Assembly (NCBI RefSeq): GCF_003007675.1
Contig: NZ_PXNP01000110.1
Coordinates: forward strand, 62,001-126,000
From: Marinobacter fuscus
GTDB taxonomy: Bacteria > Pseudomonadota > Gammaproteobacteria > Pseudomonadales > Oleiphilaceae
Direction of reading: 5' to 3'
Length of the DNA: 64,000 bases
Shown: piece after piece, positions 18,486 to 28,600 of the stretch
How positions within the stretch are numbered: the first letter of the stretch is position 1
Layout of the letters: each line of letters opens with the position of its first letter
Notes under the pieces: generated by a model
What the model was told of the DNA's origin: nothing
Database searches by the model: none
Seen by the model: only the letters and a program-made list of their open reading frames with translations
Position numbers and translations under genes: made by a program

Positions 18486-19506
18486 AAAGCCGCTCCGCTG
18501 CTTCCAGGTTACGAGAGTCGCCGGTCATCAGGAGGTCAGCATAGACAAGAATATCTGGGGCAATCCCGGGAGTTTGGTTTACGTTGATTAATTCATCGAG
18601 CCAGAATTTCTCGTTGATCTGCAATGTCTCGGATGCATTGGGTGAGTTGTCCGGGCTTTTGCGAAGCTTATACTCCATCACCAAGTTTTTCAGTTCTTCG
18701 CGGGGCAGATAAATAGTTCCCTGGGCAGGTGACAGATAGTTGTCCAGCCGAGAGACGGCAACTTCCCCGCCCCAGCATCCACCAAAAAGCTCCGGCCGAA
18801 TTTCTTTCCATGGCATCGCAGAGGTTGCCTGAAAATGCCCCATGCCCAACTCGGGTAGCAGTTTTTCCGGAAAAGACTCGGCCCAGCGATCAAGCAGTCC
18901 CATAGCGTTCTCAAGTGACCTTGCGCCCTTCTTTCCATGTTCGCGGACATAGCCCTTGTCTTTCAGGTCATTCAGAACCCAGCCAATGGCACCAAGGGAA
19001 ACACCGCTGGCTTCTGCCATTCTTCGGTAGGTTTCACCGACCAGATGAGGGTCCGTTAGAAAACTGAAAACGAGCTTTAAACCAGATGAGTTAAAGGCTC
19101 GGGAAGTTTTCCTTTGTGATGCATGGACCGACGTTTTGCGATTGCCTTTTACAAAGACGAAGAAGGCCTTTTCGTTCAGATAGGCATTGCCGGCGGCATC
19201 AATGAACTGTGCGCCGGCCTCTCGAAGCCGGTCCGCCATATTCGGGTTGACGTAATCAGCGACCAGCAGTGCGGGCGGCGGCATTCGTCGTAGCTGAGCG
19301 ACGATAGTGCCTAGGTTCGCTTGTTGAGCCCAGCGCTTCAGCTCGACGCTGTACTGGATACCCGTATTGCCCAGTTCAAGAATGAAGCCATCAGAGTAGG
19401 GCATCACTTCATTCGCGACAGTAGGGTGTAACTCTAACCCCGTCTCTTGATGTAACGCGCGGATTGCCTGGTTTAGAAATTCGCTCTCTTTAATTGATGG
19501 TTCCAT
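18451..19506 (-). CDS. AbiEi-family antitoxin/transcriptional regulator
   Basis: A 351-aa protein matching the larger AbiEi antitoxin type. I chose the ATG at 19506 (GGAGAGG just upstream); a TTG at 19560 keeps the frame open but lies inside the operator palindrome. Residues 40-125 look like a nuclease-like core (FILELG, YSVELKRWA, ALLVADYVNPNMADRLREAG, FIDAAGNAYL), and residues about 145-195 form a winged helix (LVGETYRRMAEASGVS, GAIGWVLNDLKDKGYV). AbiEi proteins repress their own promoter and neutralise the partner without direct binding (type IV). A perfect palindrome overlaps the promoter of this gene, fitting autoregulation. The nuclease-like reading of the N-terminal part is uncertain. 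Confidence 0.8.
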   Translation of the reverse strand: MEPSIKESEFLNQAIRALHQETGLELHPTVANEVMPYSDGFILELGNTGIQYSVELKRWAQQANLGTIVAQLRRMPPPALLVADYVNPNMADRLREAGAQFIDAAGNAYLNEKAFFVFVKGNRKTSVHASQRKTSRAFNSSGLKLVFSFLTDPHLVGETYRRMAEASGVSLGAIGWVLNDLKDKGYVREHGKKGARSLENAMGLLDRWAESFPEKLLPELGMGHFQATSAMPWKEIRPELFGGCWGGEVAVSRLDNYLSPAQGTIYLPREELKNLVMEYKLRKSPDNSPNASETLQINEKFWLDELINVNQTPGIAPDILVYADLLMTGDSRNLEAAERLYAQIKNRIQEY

Positions 19507-19530
19507 AGCCTCTCCAAGCATCATGTTCAC

Positions 19531-19560
19531 AAAATAGCATTGTTCATTAATAATGAACAA
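19531..19560 (-). promoter_or_regulatory. Promoter with perfect palindromic operator for the AbiE-type pair
   Basis: The palindrome TTGTTCATTA-A-TAATGAACAA (19540-19560, 10-bp arms, 1-bp centre) overlaps a plausible promoter on the minus strand: -35 TTGTTC, 18-bp spacer, -10 TATTTT preceded by TGC (extended -10). The ATG of the AbiEi-like gene lies about 25 bp beyond the -10. A repressor bound here would block the -35 and spacer. Additional TTGTTC/GTGAAC half-sites lie on either side. Confidence 0.7.
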
Positions 19561-19793
19561 GCCTTTTTGGTGAACAAAAGCTCAGGAGCGCCATTATCTT
19601 TCCTCTAGAGGCAATGCCCTAGGTTCAAATTCTTTCCGAAAGGTCATCTCCCTAGGGGCTTGTGTGACAACGCAGGCCTTTAGCTCCCGAAGGGAGTGAA
19701 CCACTACCACTGACTTGGAATGAGTGCGAGGCGAATGTTCGCTTTTGTTTAAGAGGGCATTCCGGAATTGGCATCAATGGAAGACAACCTCAA
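19561..19793. other. Island spacer without a recognisable gene
   Basis: Between the AbiE promoter and the transposase relic I see no gene. There is a stretch at 19620-19657 in which TAGGTTCAAAT and TCCCTAGGG occur 18 bp apart, resembling the tRNA-end repeat (20 bp apart there) but with a diverged middle. It may be chance. Confidence 0.4.
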
Positions 19794-20198
19794 TTATTCT
19801 CTATAGCCAATACTCATTTTCAGAAGCTCACAAGCACCGTTTTCGCCGATGCGATGCCGGAACCGCATCATGCTCGTTTCGTCCATGGGCAGGCGGTGCT
19901 GGAAGATCACCTCGCCGCAGAAGTGTTGCCAGTAGGGGTTCTCTACCCAGCGATCCAGCACATCACGATCCGACAGTGCGTACATGTGTTTGAGCAACTG
20001 CAAGCCCACGTGTAACCGAATCGGTAACCCCGGACGCCCGGCTTCCACTGCGTACAACTGACCAAAATGTTGTTCGCAAGCGGTCTAATTGATCCGATTA
20101 CCCATCTGCACCAGTTCGTGCCGGGAGTTGAGGATGTCTTCAAGGTAGGTTTTCAGCAGATCTCGCTGTGGTGCCTGGCGCTTATCCCGTGGGATCAT
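19794..20198 (-). pseudogene. IS5-family transposase remnant
   Basis: From the ATG at 20198 the frame reads MIPRDKRQAPQRDLL, then HELVQMGNRIN, then an amber stop where Trp is expected. It resumes in the same frame with EAGRPGLPIRLHVGLQLLKH, VENPYWQHFCGE and FQHRLPMDETSMMRFRHRIG, the N-terminal domain of IS5-type DDE transposases. Homology fades after ELLKMSI and the frame ends, so the catalytic domain is missing. It is dead twice over: a nonsense codon and a 3' truncation. The terminal repeats of the IS cannot be identified. Confidence 0.85.
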
Positions 20199-20312
20199 GG
20201 GCTTTCTTCCGGTTTTTGGGCGAAACGGGGAGATTTCTGGTGGATATTACACCCCGAAATCAGGCCAACGCATTGCCTTTGTTCAGGTTTTTACTTTTGC
20301 AGAATCGACTTA

Positions 20313-20350
20313 GTAGGCTCAAATCCTACCGTCCCGACCAGAATTCCCTA
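20313..20350 (+). repeat. attR-like direct repeat (tRNA-Pro 3' end), copy 2
   Basis: This matches 17167-17204 over 38 bp with a single mismatch. Upstream bases do not resemble the rest of the tRNA, so it is a partial duplicate rather than a second tRNA gene. It marks the right edge of the island. Confidence 0.85.
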
Positions 20351-20351
20351 T

Positions 20352-20387
20352 AAAATCCTATCTCCGCAAGGCGATGGGATTTTTTTG
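20352..20387 (+). terminator. Intrinsic terminator beyond the att repeat
   Basis: AAAATCCTATC pairs with GATGGGATTTT (one G-U) around a CCGCAAGG mini-hairpin and is followed by seven T's. It is plausibly the tRNA-Pro terminator of the chromosome before the island inserted, now displaced 3.2 kb from its gene. Confidence 0.8.
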
Positions 20388-20600
20388 CCTTTCAATATCT
20401 CACTCTTCGTCAAAAAAATTAGCAAGCGCATTAGCAGGGTGCCATTATTGGCAAGGGATCGCACGCTCACTTTGCCGGGTACAGCCCTTTGTGATGATCT
20501 GTTTGCATGCTGCATGCGTTAATGCCAGCGAGACGAGACACCAGTCATCAATCGCCAGGGCGAAGCACTCCTCTGTGGTGCTTCACCGCTTCCGACTCGG

Positions 20601-22562
20601 GTGTATACGGATATGATCCAGAGACGACAGTTTTATGTGAAATGCCTGACATCAATAACAGCCGTACTGCTAGGCCTGTGGGTGTACACCAGCGAGCACA
20701 TACGCCAGCAGGATATTCAGGCCCACCAACAACGGCTTGCCCATTCGTTTGCCGACCGGCTGTCGGCCAGTATTCATAACTCGACACTGTTGCTGTATGG
20801 CCTGGGCGAGCTGGCGCTCCAGCACAATGGTCATATCCCCGAGCTGGCAGTGCTGGTGAGCCGCATGCGCGCCAGTAACCCCAATATTCTGAATATCGCC
20901 ATTCTTCCGGAGGGCGTTGTCCGACAGATTGAGCCATTGGCGGGCAACGAGAAAGCGCTGGGGCACGACATGTTCCTGGATCCGGCTCGAATTGCCGATG
21001 CCAGACTGGCGCAGGAAAGCGGAGAACTGACGGTTACCGGCCCCTATCAACTGATACAGGGTAATCAGGGTGTGATTGCCCGCCTTCCCCTGCAGCAGAA
21101 CGGGCAATTCTGGGGCTTCGTTTCCATTGTGTATGAATTCCCCCAGCTCATTGTCGCCATGGCCACCGAGGATATGCGGGACGAGGATGTGCTGTTTCAG
21201 CTCAGAAACGATGTCGCAGCTCCGGCCATCATTGGCAATACAGACGCTCTGCCAGAGAGTTACGCTCGGGTACGGGTACCACTGCCCAACAATGAATGGT
21301 TTCTGAGGCTGGCCTTTGCGCCAGCCATCAATTGGATTCTGCTACTGAAGCTGGCGTTGATGGCTGCCGCTCTGCCAGTCACTTACGTGATTTACAAAAG
21401 CCTGCTGTTGTCCTTCACCCAGAAACAGCGACTGAAACTTGCCCTGAAAAAAAACAACCAACTGACCGAACGCCAGGCCAGGCAACAAAAGCTGCTGGCC
21501 CAGGTAAGTCACGATCTGCGGGCTCCGCTGCAATATCTGCTCAATGAGGTGCGGAATTTTGCCCGAACCGACAATGCCAGGGTCACACCGGCAAATACCA
21601 TCGAACAAAGCGTGCGGTATCAACTTAACCTGATTGATCAGTTGCTGGCGTACTCAGCCAGCGACAACCGGGAACTTGCTAGTGATCCGGAGCCCGGATA
21701 CACCTACCGGTTCTTGTCGGATATTTGCAACCAGGCCCGGTTTCTGGCGGAGTCCCGGGACAACCGCTTTGTTGCAGAAATAACTGCTGACTTGCCTGAA
21801 GTGATACAGGCCGACTTTCGGCAACTGCAACAGGTGCTGCTCAACCTGTTGAGTAACGCCGCTAAATTCACCCATCAGGGGGCGGTATGTCTGCGCGTGG
21901 AACCGGTGCCTGCTTGCACCGCTAACCGGCACCGCCTGCGCTTTTGCGTTCGCGATACTGGCCCCGGGATGCCGGTGCCGGAAGAGCGCGGGCGGCATCC
22001 GAACAGCGGCTATGGTCTGGGGCTGATGATTGTTGCCGATCTTTTGCGCCTGATGGACAGCCAGTTGGACTACCAGAGTGCGCCGGAAGGTGGCGCCGAG
22101 TTCTGCTTTGAACTGGAACTGCCTTACCCGGAGCTGATGCCCGATCCCTATGTTGAGAGCCATCTGCAAGACTGGGATGCCGAAGGGCTGAGCCTGCTCC
22201 TGCTGGATCCCGACGGGCACACCAGAGACCGCCTTGGCGAGCTGCTGATGGGTTACGGAGCCGATGTTTATAGCTGTGGCACACTTGCCAGCGCGCGGCA
22301 GCAACTGGGCTCGGGCTCCATCGACCTGATCATCACCGAGCTGGCCCTGCCCGATGGCAGCGCAGAAGACCTTCTGGCAGAGCTACAGGCCCGACCTGCC
22401 CCACTCCCGGCATTGCTATACAGCGCCCGGCCTGCGCAGCCCTGCGCTGAACCTGCCAGTGAAAGCAAATTCAGCGCAGAGTTACTAAAGCCGGCAACCA
22501 GTGACCAGCTGCTTGGCTGTATTCAACGTTTAGTCCGGGCTGTAGCAAAAGAAAACACCTGA
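20601..22562 (+). CDS. Hybrid sensor histidine kinase with Glu-substituted receiver
   Basis: A 653-aa membrane kinase (numbered from the GTG at 20601; an ATG at 20613 is equally possible and neither has a strong ribosome site). Membrane helices at about 13-30 and 243-262 enclose a periplasmic sensor region with CHASE-like character. Then come a coiled segment, HisKA with SHDLRAPL (His304), and an HATPase with NLLSNAAKFT, DTGPGM and GYGLGL. A C-terminal receiver (about 530-645) keeps the acidic pair (DPD), Ser608 and Lys630, but the phosphoacceptor position in DLIITE is Glu580, not Asp. It therefore cannot be phosphorylated in the usual way. It sits at one end of the adhesin/T1SS locus whose other end encodes an AraC-type response regulator, its likely partner (inference). 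Confidence 0.88.
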   Translation: MYTDMIQRRQFYVKCLTSITAVLLGLWVYTSEHIRQQDIQAHQQRLAHSFADRLSASIHNSTLLLYGLGELALQHNGHIPELAVLVSRMRASNPNILNIAILPEGVVRQIEPLAGNEKALGHDMFLDPARIADARLAQESGELTVTGPYQLIQGNQGVIARLPLQQNGQFWGFVSIVYEFPQLIVAMATEDMRDEDVLFQLRNDVAAPAIIGNTDALPESYARVRVPLPNNEWFLRLAFAPAINWILLLKLALMAAALPVTYVIYKSLLLSFTQKQRLKLALKKNNQLTERQARQQKLLAQVSHDLRAPLQYLLNEVRNFARTDNARVTPANTIEQSVRYQLNLIDQLLAYSASDNRELASDPEPGYTYRFLSDICNQARFLAESRDNRFVAEITADLPEVIQADFRQLQQVLLNLLSNAAKFTHQGAVCLRVEPVPACTANRHRLRFCVRDTGPGMPVPEERGRHPNSGYGLGLMIVADLLRLMDSQLDYQSAPEGGAEFCFELELPYPELMPDPYVESHLQDWDAEGLSLLLLDPDGHTRDRLGELLMGYGADVYSCGTLASARQQLGSGSIDLIITELALPDGSAEDLLAELQARPAPLPALLYSARPAQPCAEPASESKFSAELLKPATSDQLLGCIQRLVRAVAKENT

Positions 22563-22615
22563 GCGCGAACAGCCTGACCAGCCTGCCCTGCAGGCTTGTG
22601 CGCAGGTGGCGGCGT

Positions 22616-22657
22616 TGGTGCACACGGGCGCGTTCTCACACACGCCCTTGTGCACCA
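22616..22657. terminator. Strong hairpin between convergent kinase and adhesin genes
   Basis: A 15-bp stem with one mismatch (TGGTGCACACGGGCG against CGCCCTTGTGCACCA, 12-nt loop), without a T-run on either strand. A second 7-bp hairpin (AGCCTGC/GCAGGCT) lies at 22580-22596. It may protect 3' ends or stop transcription with Rho; I am not certain it is an intrinsic terminator. Confidence 0.5.
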
Positions 22658-22664
22658 TACATGA

Positions 22665-25600
22665 CTAGTCCACGATCAGGCTGTTCGAGACCTCGAGCTG
22701 AATAGATTGGCTGTCTACCGTGGCAGTGTAGGTGGTGTAACCATCCGCACTGGCACCTTTGGCCCATCCTCCATCAGTCACCATATCGAGGGTCAGGCTA
22801 TCTTCATTGGCATTACCATCAATGCGCAAAATATTATCGGCGTCCGTCATACTCAGCACGTCGCCGGCACTGAGCGAGGTGATGCTACTGGCACCATTGC
22901 TGCTCATATCGAGCACCTCAATGTTGCTAAGCTTGTCTGACAGCTGTGTACCATCCAGGCTCTCACCGAAGCGCAGCTGAATGGTGTCCTCACCACCAAA
23001 GCCATCTATCGCCTCTCCGCTCCAGAGCAGGTTGTCATCGCCAGACGTGGGGAGCTTGCCGGACACATTGACCTTGACCGTGCCGGACACCGAACCGGTT
23101 GGCACGCCCACCGCGTTGCCGCTGGCATCCACCTCCTGGGTACTGGCGTTTACGGTAATGTTCATATCACCGTTTGTGGGCGAGTGCATAACCCCCAACG
23201 TATCCAGCTCTGCCTGGGTCAGCCCGGTGATGATGTGCTTGCCATCGGCAAACGTCACCCGGTCAGCATCCAGCTCTGTACCACCCACATAAAACAGCGT
23301 TTTTTCACCATCGGTAAATCCGTTTAGTTCCAGCGTGGTGCGTTCGGTATGAGCATCCGTTGCAACACCAAAATCATTGGCGACCGGATCCTTCATGGCA
23401 GCGTTCAGGTTCAGCTTGATTACATCCCCCGCCTCCCCAAAGCTCAGAGTCGGATTGAGGGTGATGCCGTCCGCGACCGGGTTGACCACCAGATCAAAAG
23501 CTATGTTCGAACCAGTAGGTTCAAGCCCGCTTTCCCCACTCATGACTGTCAGTTTCAAACCGGCAAGGGTGCCACTCCAATTCTTGGGCGGTACCACAGC
23601 CATATAGCCAGGCAAGCTGTTTGCTGCCGAATCAATGGGCAGCGACCAAATGTTGTTGCCGCTGGCATCTTTACCGGCGTTATTCGCAAGGCCAGCAGTA
23701 GCGGCATCAGAACCCACATACACCACAAACCCCGGGGGCAGACCATTGATAAAGGCAGCATCGATGACTTCATCGGTATCCACCAGACCCTTGCCACTAA
23801 GCTCAAGCTCAATGGGTTCAGGCGCTGCCAGATCCTGCGTCTGTTCATTACCAGAGGCAGTAATAGTGGCCTCAAAGCCGCTGTTGCTCTTCTCAATGGT
23901 CAGAGTGCCGGTGCCTTCCGACTTGAGGGTGGTGCTGGCACCCGTCTCAGTGTTATTCACCCAGGCGTTGACGGTCAGGCTGCCGGTTTGATGTGGTTGG
24001 CCTGCATCCGGCCGGAACGTCAGGGCCGGCGGCTGGCCACTGGCATTCAACGGGACTTCATACACGCCGTCGCCATTCGATGTGAGCGTGTTGCCATCGG
24101 CATCCAGCAGATCCCCTGCAAGCCCGGTATCGCCCAGCTGCACATATAACGTATCGCCTTCAACGCTCGAAAAAATGCCATCAGGCTGATTCTTCAGGCT
24201 GATCTTCAGGCTGATATCTTCACCTTCGCCCACTGGAGCCGCTTCCACTGTTACAGTAGTCGGGTCGGTTACCGGTGCAAGGCTAATGCTGGAGTCAAGC
24301 TGATCCTGTTTGCTTACGCCATCGGTATGCACAGACACGGTCACATCCAGAGGTAAGCCACCGGCCAGATTGTTGTCGTTGGCGTGCTCGGGCGCCTGAA
24401 CTTTGATGTCATTTAGCAGGCCATCCAGCTTGGCATTGGCATCATCACCTGAGTTAACGCTCACGGACTTGGTCCAAAGCACCACCGGGATCCCGTTTTC
24501 GATGACTTCAGTGCGAGTAAGCGCATTACCTCCTGCATCGGTAAATACGGTTTCATCATCGGGACTGGTACGCAAAGTTACTGTCACATCATACGTATCA
24601 AGCGAGCCACCGCTGATGATCTCACCGTTCGGGCCGCTACCCCCCACCTGATCTGCCAGAGAAAAACTGACATCCTCGGTTTGTCCGGTCTCTTTATCTT
24701 TCAACGACACATCCGGCAACTCGATGGCGTCTCCAGGCCCTTGATTGATCATAAGATTAAAGCTGACTTCCGCTTTTTTCTGGTTGTCGGCGCCATCGTC
24801 CTTGCTGTATGCCGTGATTGTTACGGACTGACCGGATACATCGCCAGCAAAACCGCTGACATTGAAGATCACATTCTTGGACAGTGTATCGCTACTGAAG
24901 CTGTTATCGGTGGTAATCAGCCACTGCCCGAGGCCTGTTTGTATCGCGCCTTCCACACTGACACCTTGGGGTACCCCCGTTATCACCATGTGTGTCAGCT
25001 GCTCACTGCCGTCGGTATCGGCCTGGTTGTTGGCACTGACATCAGCCTGCTGAGTGATATCCACTGTTGCCGTTATCGTGCCGGTGCCGTTGATCGTGGC
25101 TGTGTCGCCCTCATAAGTGAAGCTGTCGCCCGAACCGACTACCCCAGTGATGTCGCCGAGGGCAGCGCCAATATCATCTGTCACGGCACTGACAATCAGA
25201 GTATGGGTTGTCGGGTCTTTTTGCACAGTTACCTCACCCACAGTGCCATCGTTGGACGGGTCGGTTACCTTGTAGTATTCAATATCAAGCTGTTGAGTTC
25301 CGCTGAAGTTGGCACCGGCCTTCACATACACGCTGTTCACACCGGAACCGGAGATGACATAGAAACCATGCTCGTCGGCTGTGATCGGGTTACTCCCACC
25401 GGCATCGCTGTAGAAAGTAAAGCCTTCTACGGCCTTGATTTTAACTTCGCTGATAAACTCGTCAGCATCACCATTTTGATGCACAGCGCTCAAGTCCAGC
25501 TTGCCGATAGTGTCTTCCACCAGGTCGGAACGGATATTCAGGGTTGCCTCTGGTGCGGGCGTTACCGTGAAACTGACATTCTGGGGGTCAAAGAAGGTTT

Positions 25601-28600
25601 CCGAGTCGTTATCGTTTTCTGTCACCACCGGCTGAGCAGTAAAGTTCACTGTGCCGCTGTAGTTAGGCGGTAATGTTATTTTTACACTGTTCAGCTGGCT
25701 CTCCTTGATCACCCACAAGCGTGCCTCGCCACTACCACCAAGCGCACTGCCGGCCCCCACCAGATTAAAGCCTTCCGGCAGGCCGTTGATGCGCAGGGTA
25801 ACGGTTTCAGAGCCATCAGAGCCGCCGCTGTTAACACCTGTTTCGCCAGATCCAAAGGTTTTGATCAGATCACTCAGGCTTACGTCAAGAGCACCGCCTG
25901 CCTGAACCCCACCATCTTCATCATAGTTTTGGTAGTTGCGCGGAGCGCCGTCGGCCAGTTCATTGCCACTGGCATCATAGTCCTGAGCAAGATCAAGAAG
26001 AGGCGCATCCGGCACACCTTGTACCGTGATGTTGATGTCCAGCTCCTGAGAAGCTGTCTTGCTGACCGGGCTGGAAACTTTAGCGCCCGTTTCATCGATG
26101 TACTCAAACTGATCGACGGCTTCTGCCCTGACCTTCAGGTTGATCGGCTCATTGCTGTCTTGCGGCGGTGTCAGCGTGGGCTGGTTGCTGACTTTGAAGT
26201 CTTCAATTTCCAGCGAAAAGGCACCGTCTGATCCGGTGGTCAGCTGAAGCCCTTCAATACCGGAGGTATCGAAATCCTTGCCAATCACATACTCAGTGCC
26301 ATTGTGGGTGTAAGTGATACTGGCGCCATCCGGAATGCTTCCAATCGTTACCGTGAAGGTTTCACTGTCATCGCTGCTAACCGGCACGATATTCAGCGCC
26401 GTTGCCTCGTCTTCCCTGGTTGTCACGCGAGCATTTACGGTGAGTGTTACCTGATCAGCCACCGGGTTAACAATCATGTTAGTCAGCCAGGATTCACCAG
26501 ATAACGCCATATCAGTAGGCTCACCGGTATCCTCGTCGTAGTCGACTGTGCCCGCCTGTACCTTGATTTTCACCACGCCACTAAAGTTCTTTGGCCCTTT
26601 GAATTCAACCGAATTCAGGTATTCGACCGGGATGTTTACCGGCTCGCCGTTGAACACGACATCGTGAGTATTGGCGCCATCGGAGTACCTGAAGATTGAG
26701 CCTTCCAGCGCTGCCCCGTTTTCATTCAGCTCGAGGTTGTTGTCTTTTACCTGATAAGGCGTCAGCAGTGCATAAGTATCCTCACCGCCAGTGCCTCCAG
26801 AGACTCCTGTGCCGGCTGTGTTCGGCGCCTTGCCATCTTCGTTTGACCAGTTGCTGGCAAGTTCGAAGCTGCCATCCACGCCTAGCGTCAGCCACTGGTC
26901 TTCCTCGCCAGAATCACTGAACTTGTGGCTCGGGACAATTGTGACGTCGTTGCCATCAGCGCCGTTGGAGTCGGTATCCACTGTCTCCGCCACCGGCGTT
27001 ACCGTCACCTTCAGGGGAACATCATTAAAGGTCTTCTCGGCAGTGGTCAGGCCGCTGACGTTGCCCTCGTCCTGCACGCTCACGTCTAATTTAAGAGTGG
27101 CGTCCAGGCTACTGTGTCCCGGCGGTGTGATGGTGTAGTTCAAGTAATTGGGTGCACTACCACTCAGGTCTTCGGGAGGTACGGTAAACACCCCTCCGGT
27201 AACCGTGACGTCGTTACCGGCATGATCCTGCACACCCCAACCTTCGGGAATGTCCTTCACCGTAATGCCGGTAATCGCCTCTGAGCCATCTTCATCTCCG
27301 GGCTTCACATTTGCCAGGAATGTCACGGCCGTGTCTTCCGGGGTTTCGACGCCGTCCACGGCAAGGTCGTCCACGGTCGGCTGAGCCGTGAGGTTCAGTA
27401 TCACGCTGTCCACTTCAACTGCGGTAGTGACAGAACTGTCGTCGTCTCGATCCTGCGCTTTCAGGGTGATGGTGATGTTGTCCATCGAGCCACTGAAGTC
27501 TTTGGGCACTACAAAATCGATTGCGGGAAGATCCGTATTCGAGGTGCTCAACCCCGGCGCATCCACCCGGATCGGCTGACTGCCAGCAGTTACTTCAATG
27601 CCATTGATTGTCGAACCCACCGGCAATCCGCTGATTTCAAACCAGCGCTCCTCGCTGCCATCGATATCCGTCTGGCCGGTTGCCGCCTGCTCTTCGTTGC
27701 CTGCTGTGTGATCCTGCGGATAGGTCACCTTGAGCAGGGAGCTCAGATTGAAGGGCGTATCTTCGCTGATTTCCTGGCTGAATGCCTTGCTGTCGTCGGT
27801 AAAGCTCAACCCGATGGGGTCGGTCACCGCCGTCACCTCGACCGCCACAGTGACCGAGGCTTCCTTTCCAGGCAATTGATCAGGCAACGGATTGCCGTCT
27901 TCGTCCTTTTTGAACAACCGATTGCCGTTTTCATCCACTTCATAACTGCTGACAGTGGCGGTGACCTCCATGTCCTTATGGGATTCCGGTGGTGGCAGCA
28001 CCTGCAGGGCCTCATACTCGGCGACAGTCAGGGTCAGATCCGTTGCGGACATGTCATTGATCTGATTGCCACTGTCGCTGAGGTTGATGGAGATTTCTGA
28101 GCCATCGGAGGTCAACAACACGGCGCCGGAAGCATCCAGCAACTGGGCGCCATCAGTCAGGCCAGACAGAATGACAGGGCCCAGCAGTTCCGGATTATCA
28201 CCATCCGCTGCACCTGCCACGTTCTGGTCGGTCTGGTCACCGCTGCGGCCTGGATTCTTCAGCCCAAGCGCCACCGGGTTATCCTCTGGCGTCGTCAGTA
28301 CGGTATCCGCCGCAGAGATGGTGGGCAAATCCGCAATCGGGTTTACCGTCACCGTTACCGTTACTTCGGTGATATCACCGCCATTGGTGGTTTTGTAGGT
28401 GAAGGAATCGTTACCGCTGTAATCGGCATTAGGCGTATAGGTGATGCGACCATCGGGCTCAACAACAACCGTGCCATAACTTGGGCCACCGGCAAGTATT
28501 TCGGTGTTTTCTTTGGTTGCATCGGCACTGGTGTTGAACGTTAGCGAACTATCTTCATCCACCGTAATCTTGCGTTCACCGCCGGCGGCATCCCCATCAT

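Larger units (their letters stand above)
17195..20350. mobile_element. Small decayed genomic island in tRNA-Pro
   Basis: The 3.2-kb stretch between the functional tRNA-Pro and a duplicated tRNA 3' end at 20313-20350. It contains an intact AbiEi/AbiEii-type pair, a fragment resembling the start of HsdM and a broken IS5-type transposase, with long non-coding spacers. The content (defence-type genes, relics, IS debris) and the att-like ends point to a former integrative element that has lost its integrase. The right side adjoins a terminator and then a chromosomal-looking sensor kinase gene. Confidence 0.75.

Noticed and set aside
19507..19560. TTG start at 19560 for the AbiEi-like gene
   Set aside because: The TTG is part of the operator palindrome and upstream of the predicted transcription start; the ATG at 19506 has a good ribosome site.
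20313..20350. Second tRNA-Pro gene
   Set aside because: Only the T-arm and acceptor 3' side are present; no D-arm or anticodon arm precedes it, so it is an att-type duplicate.
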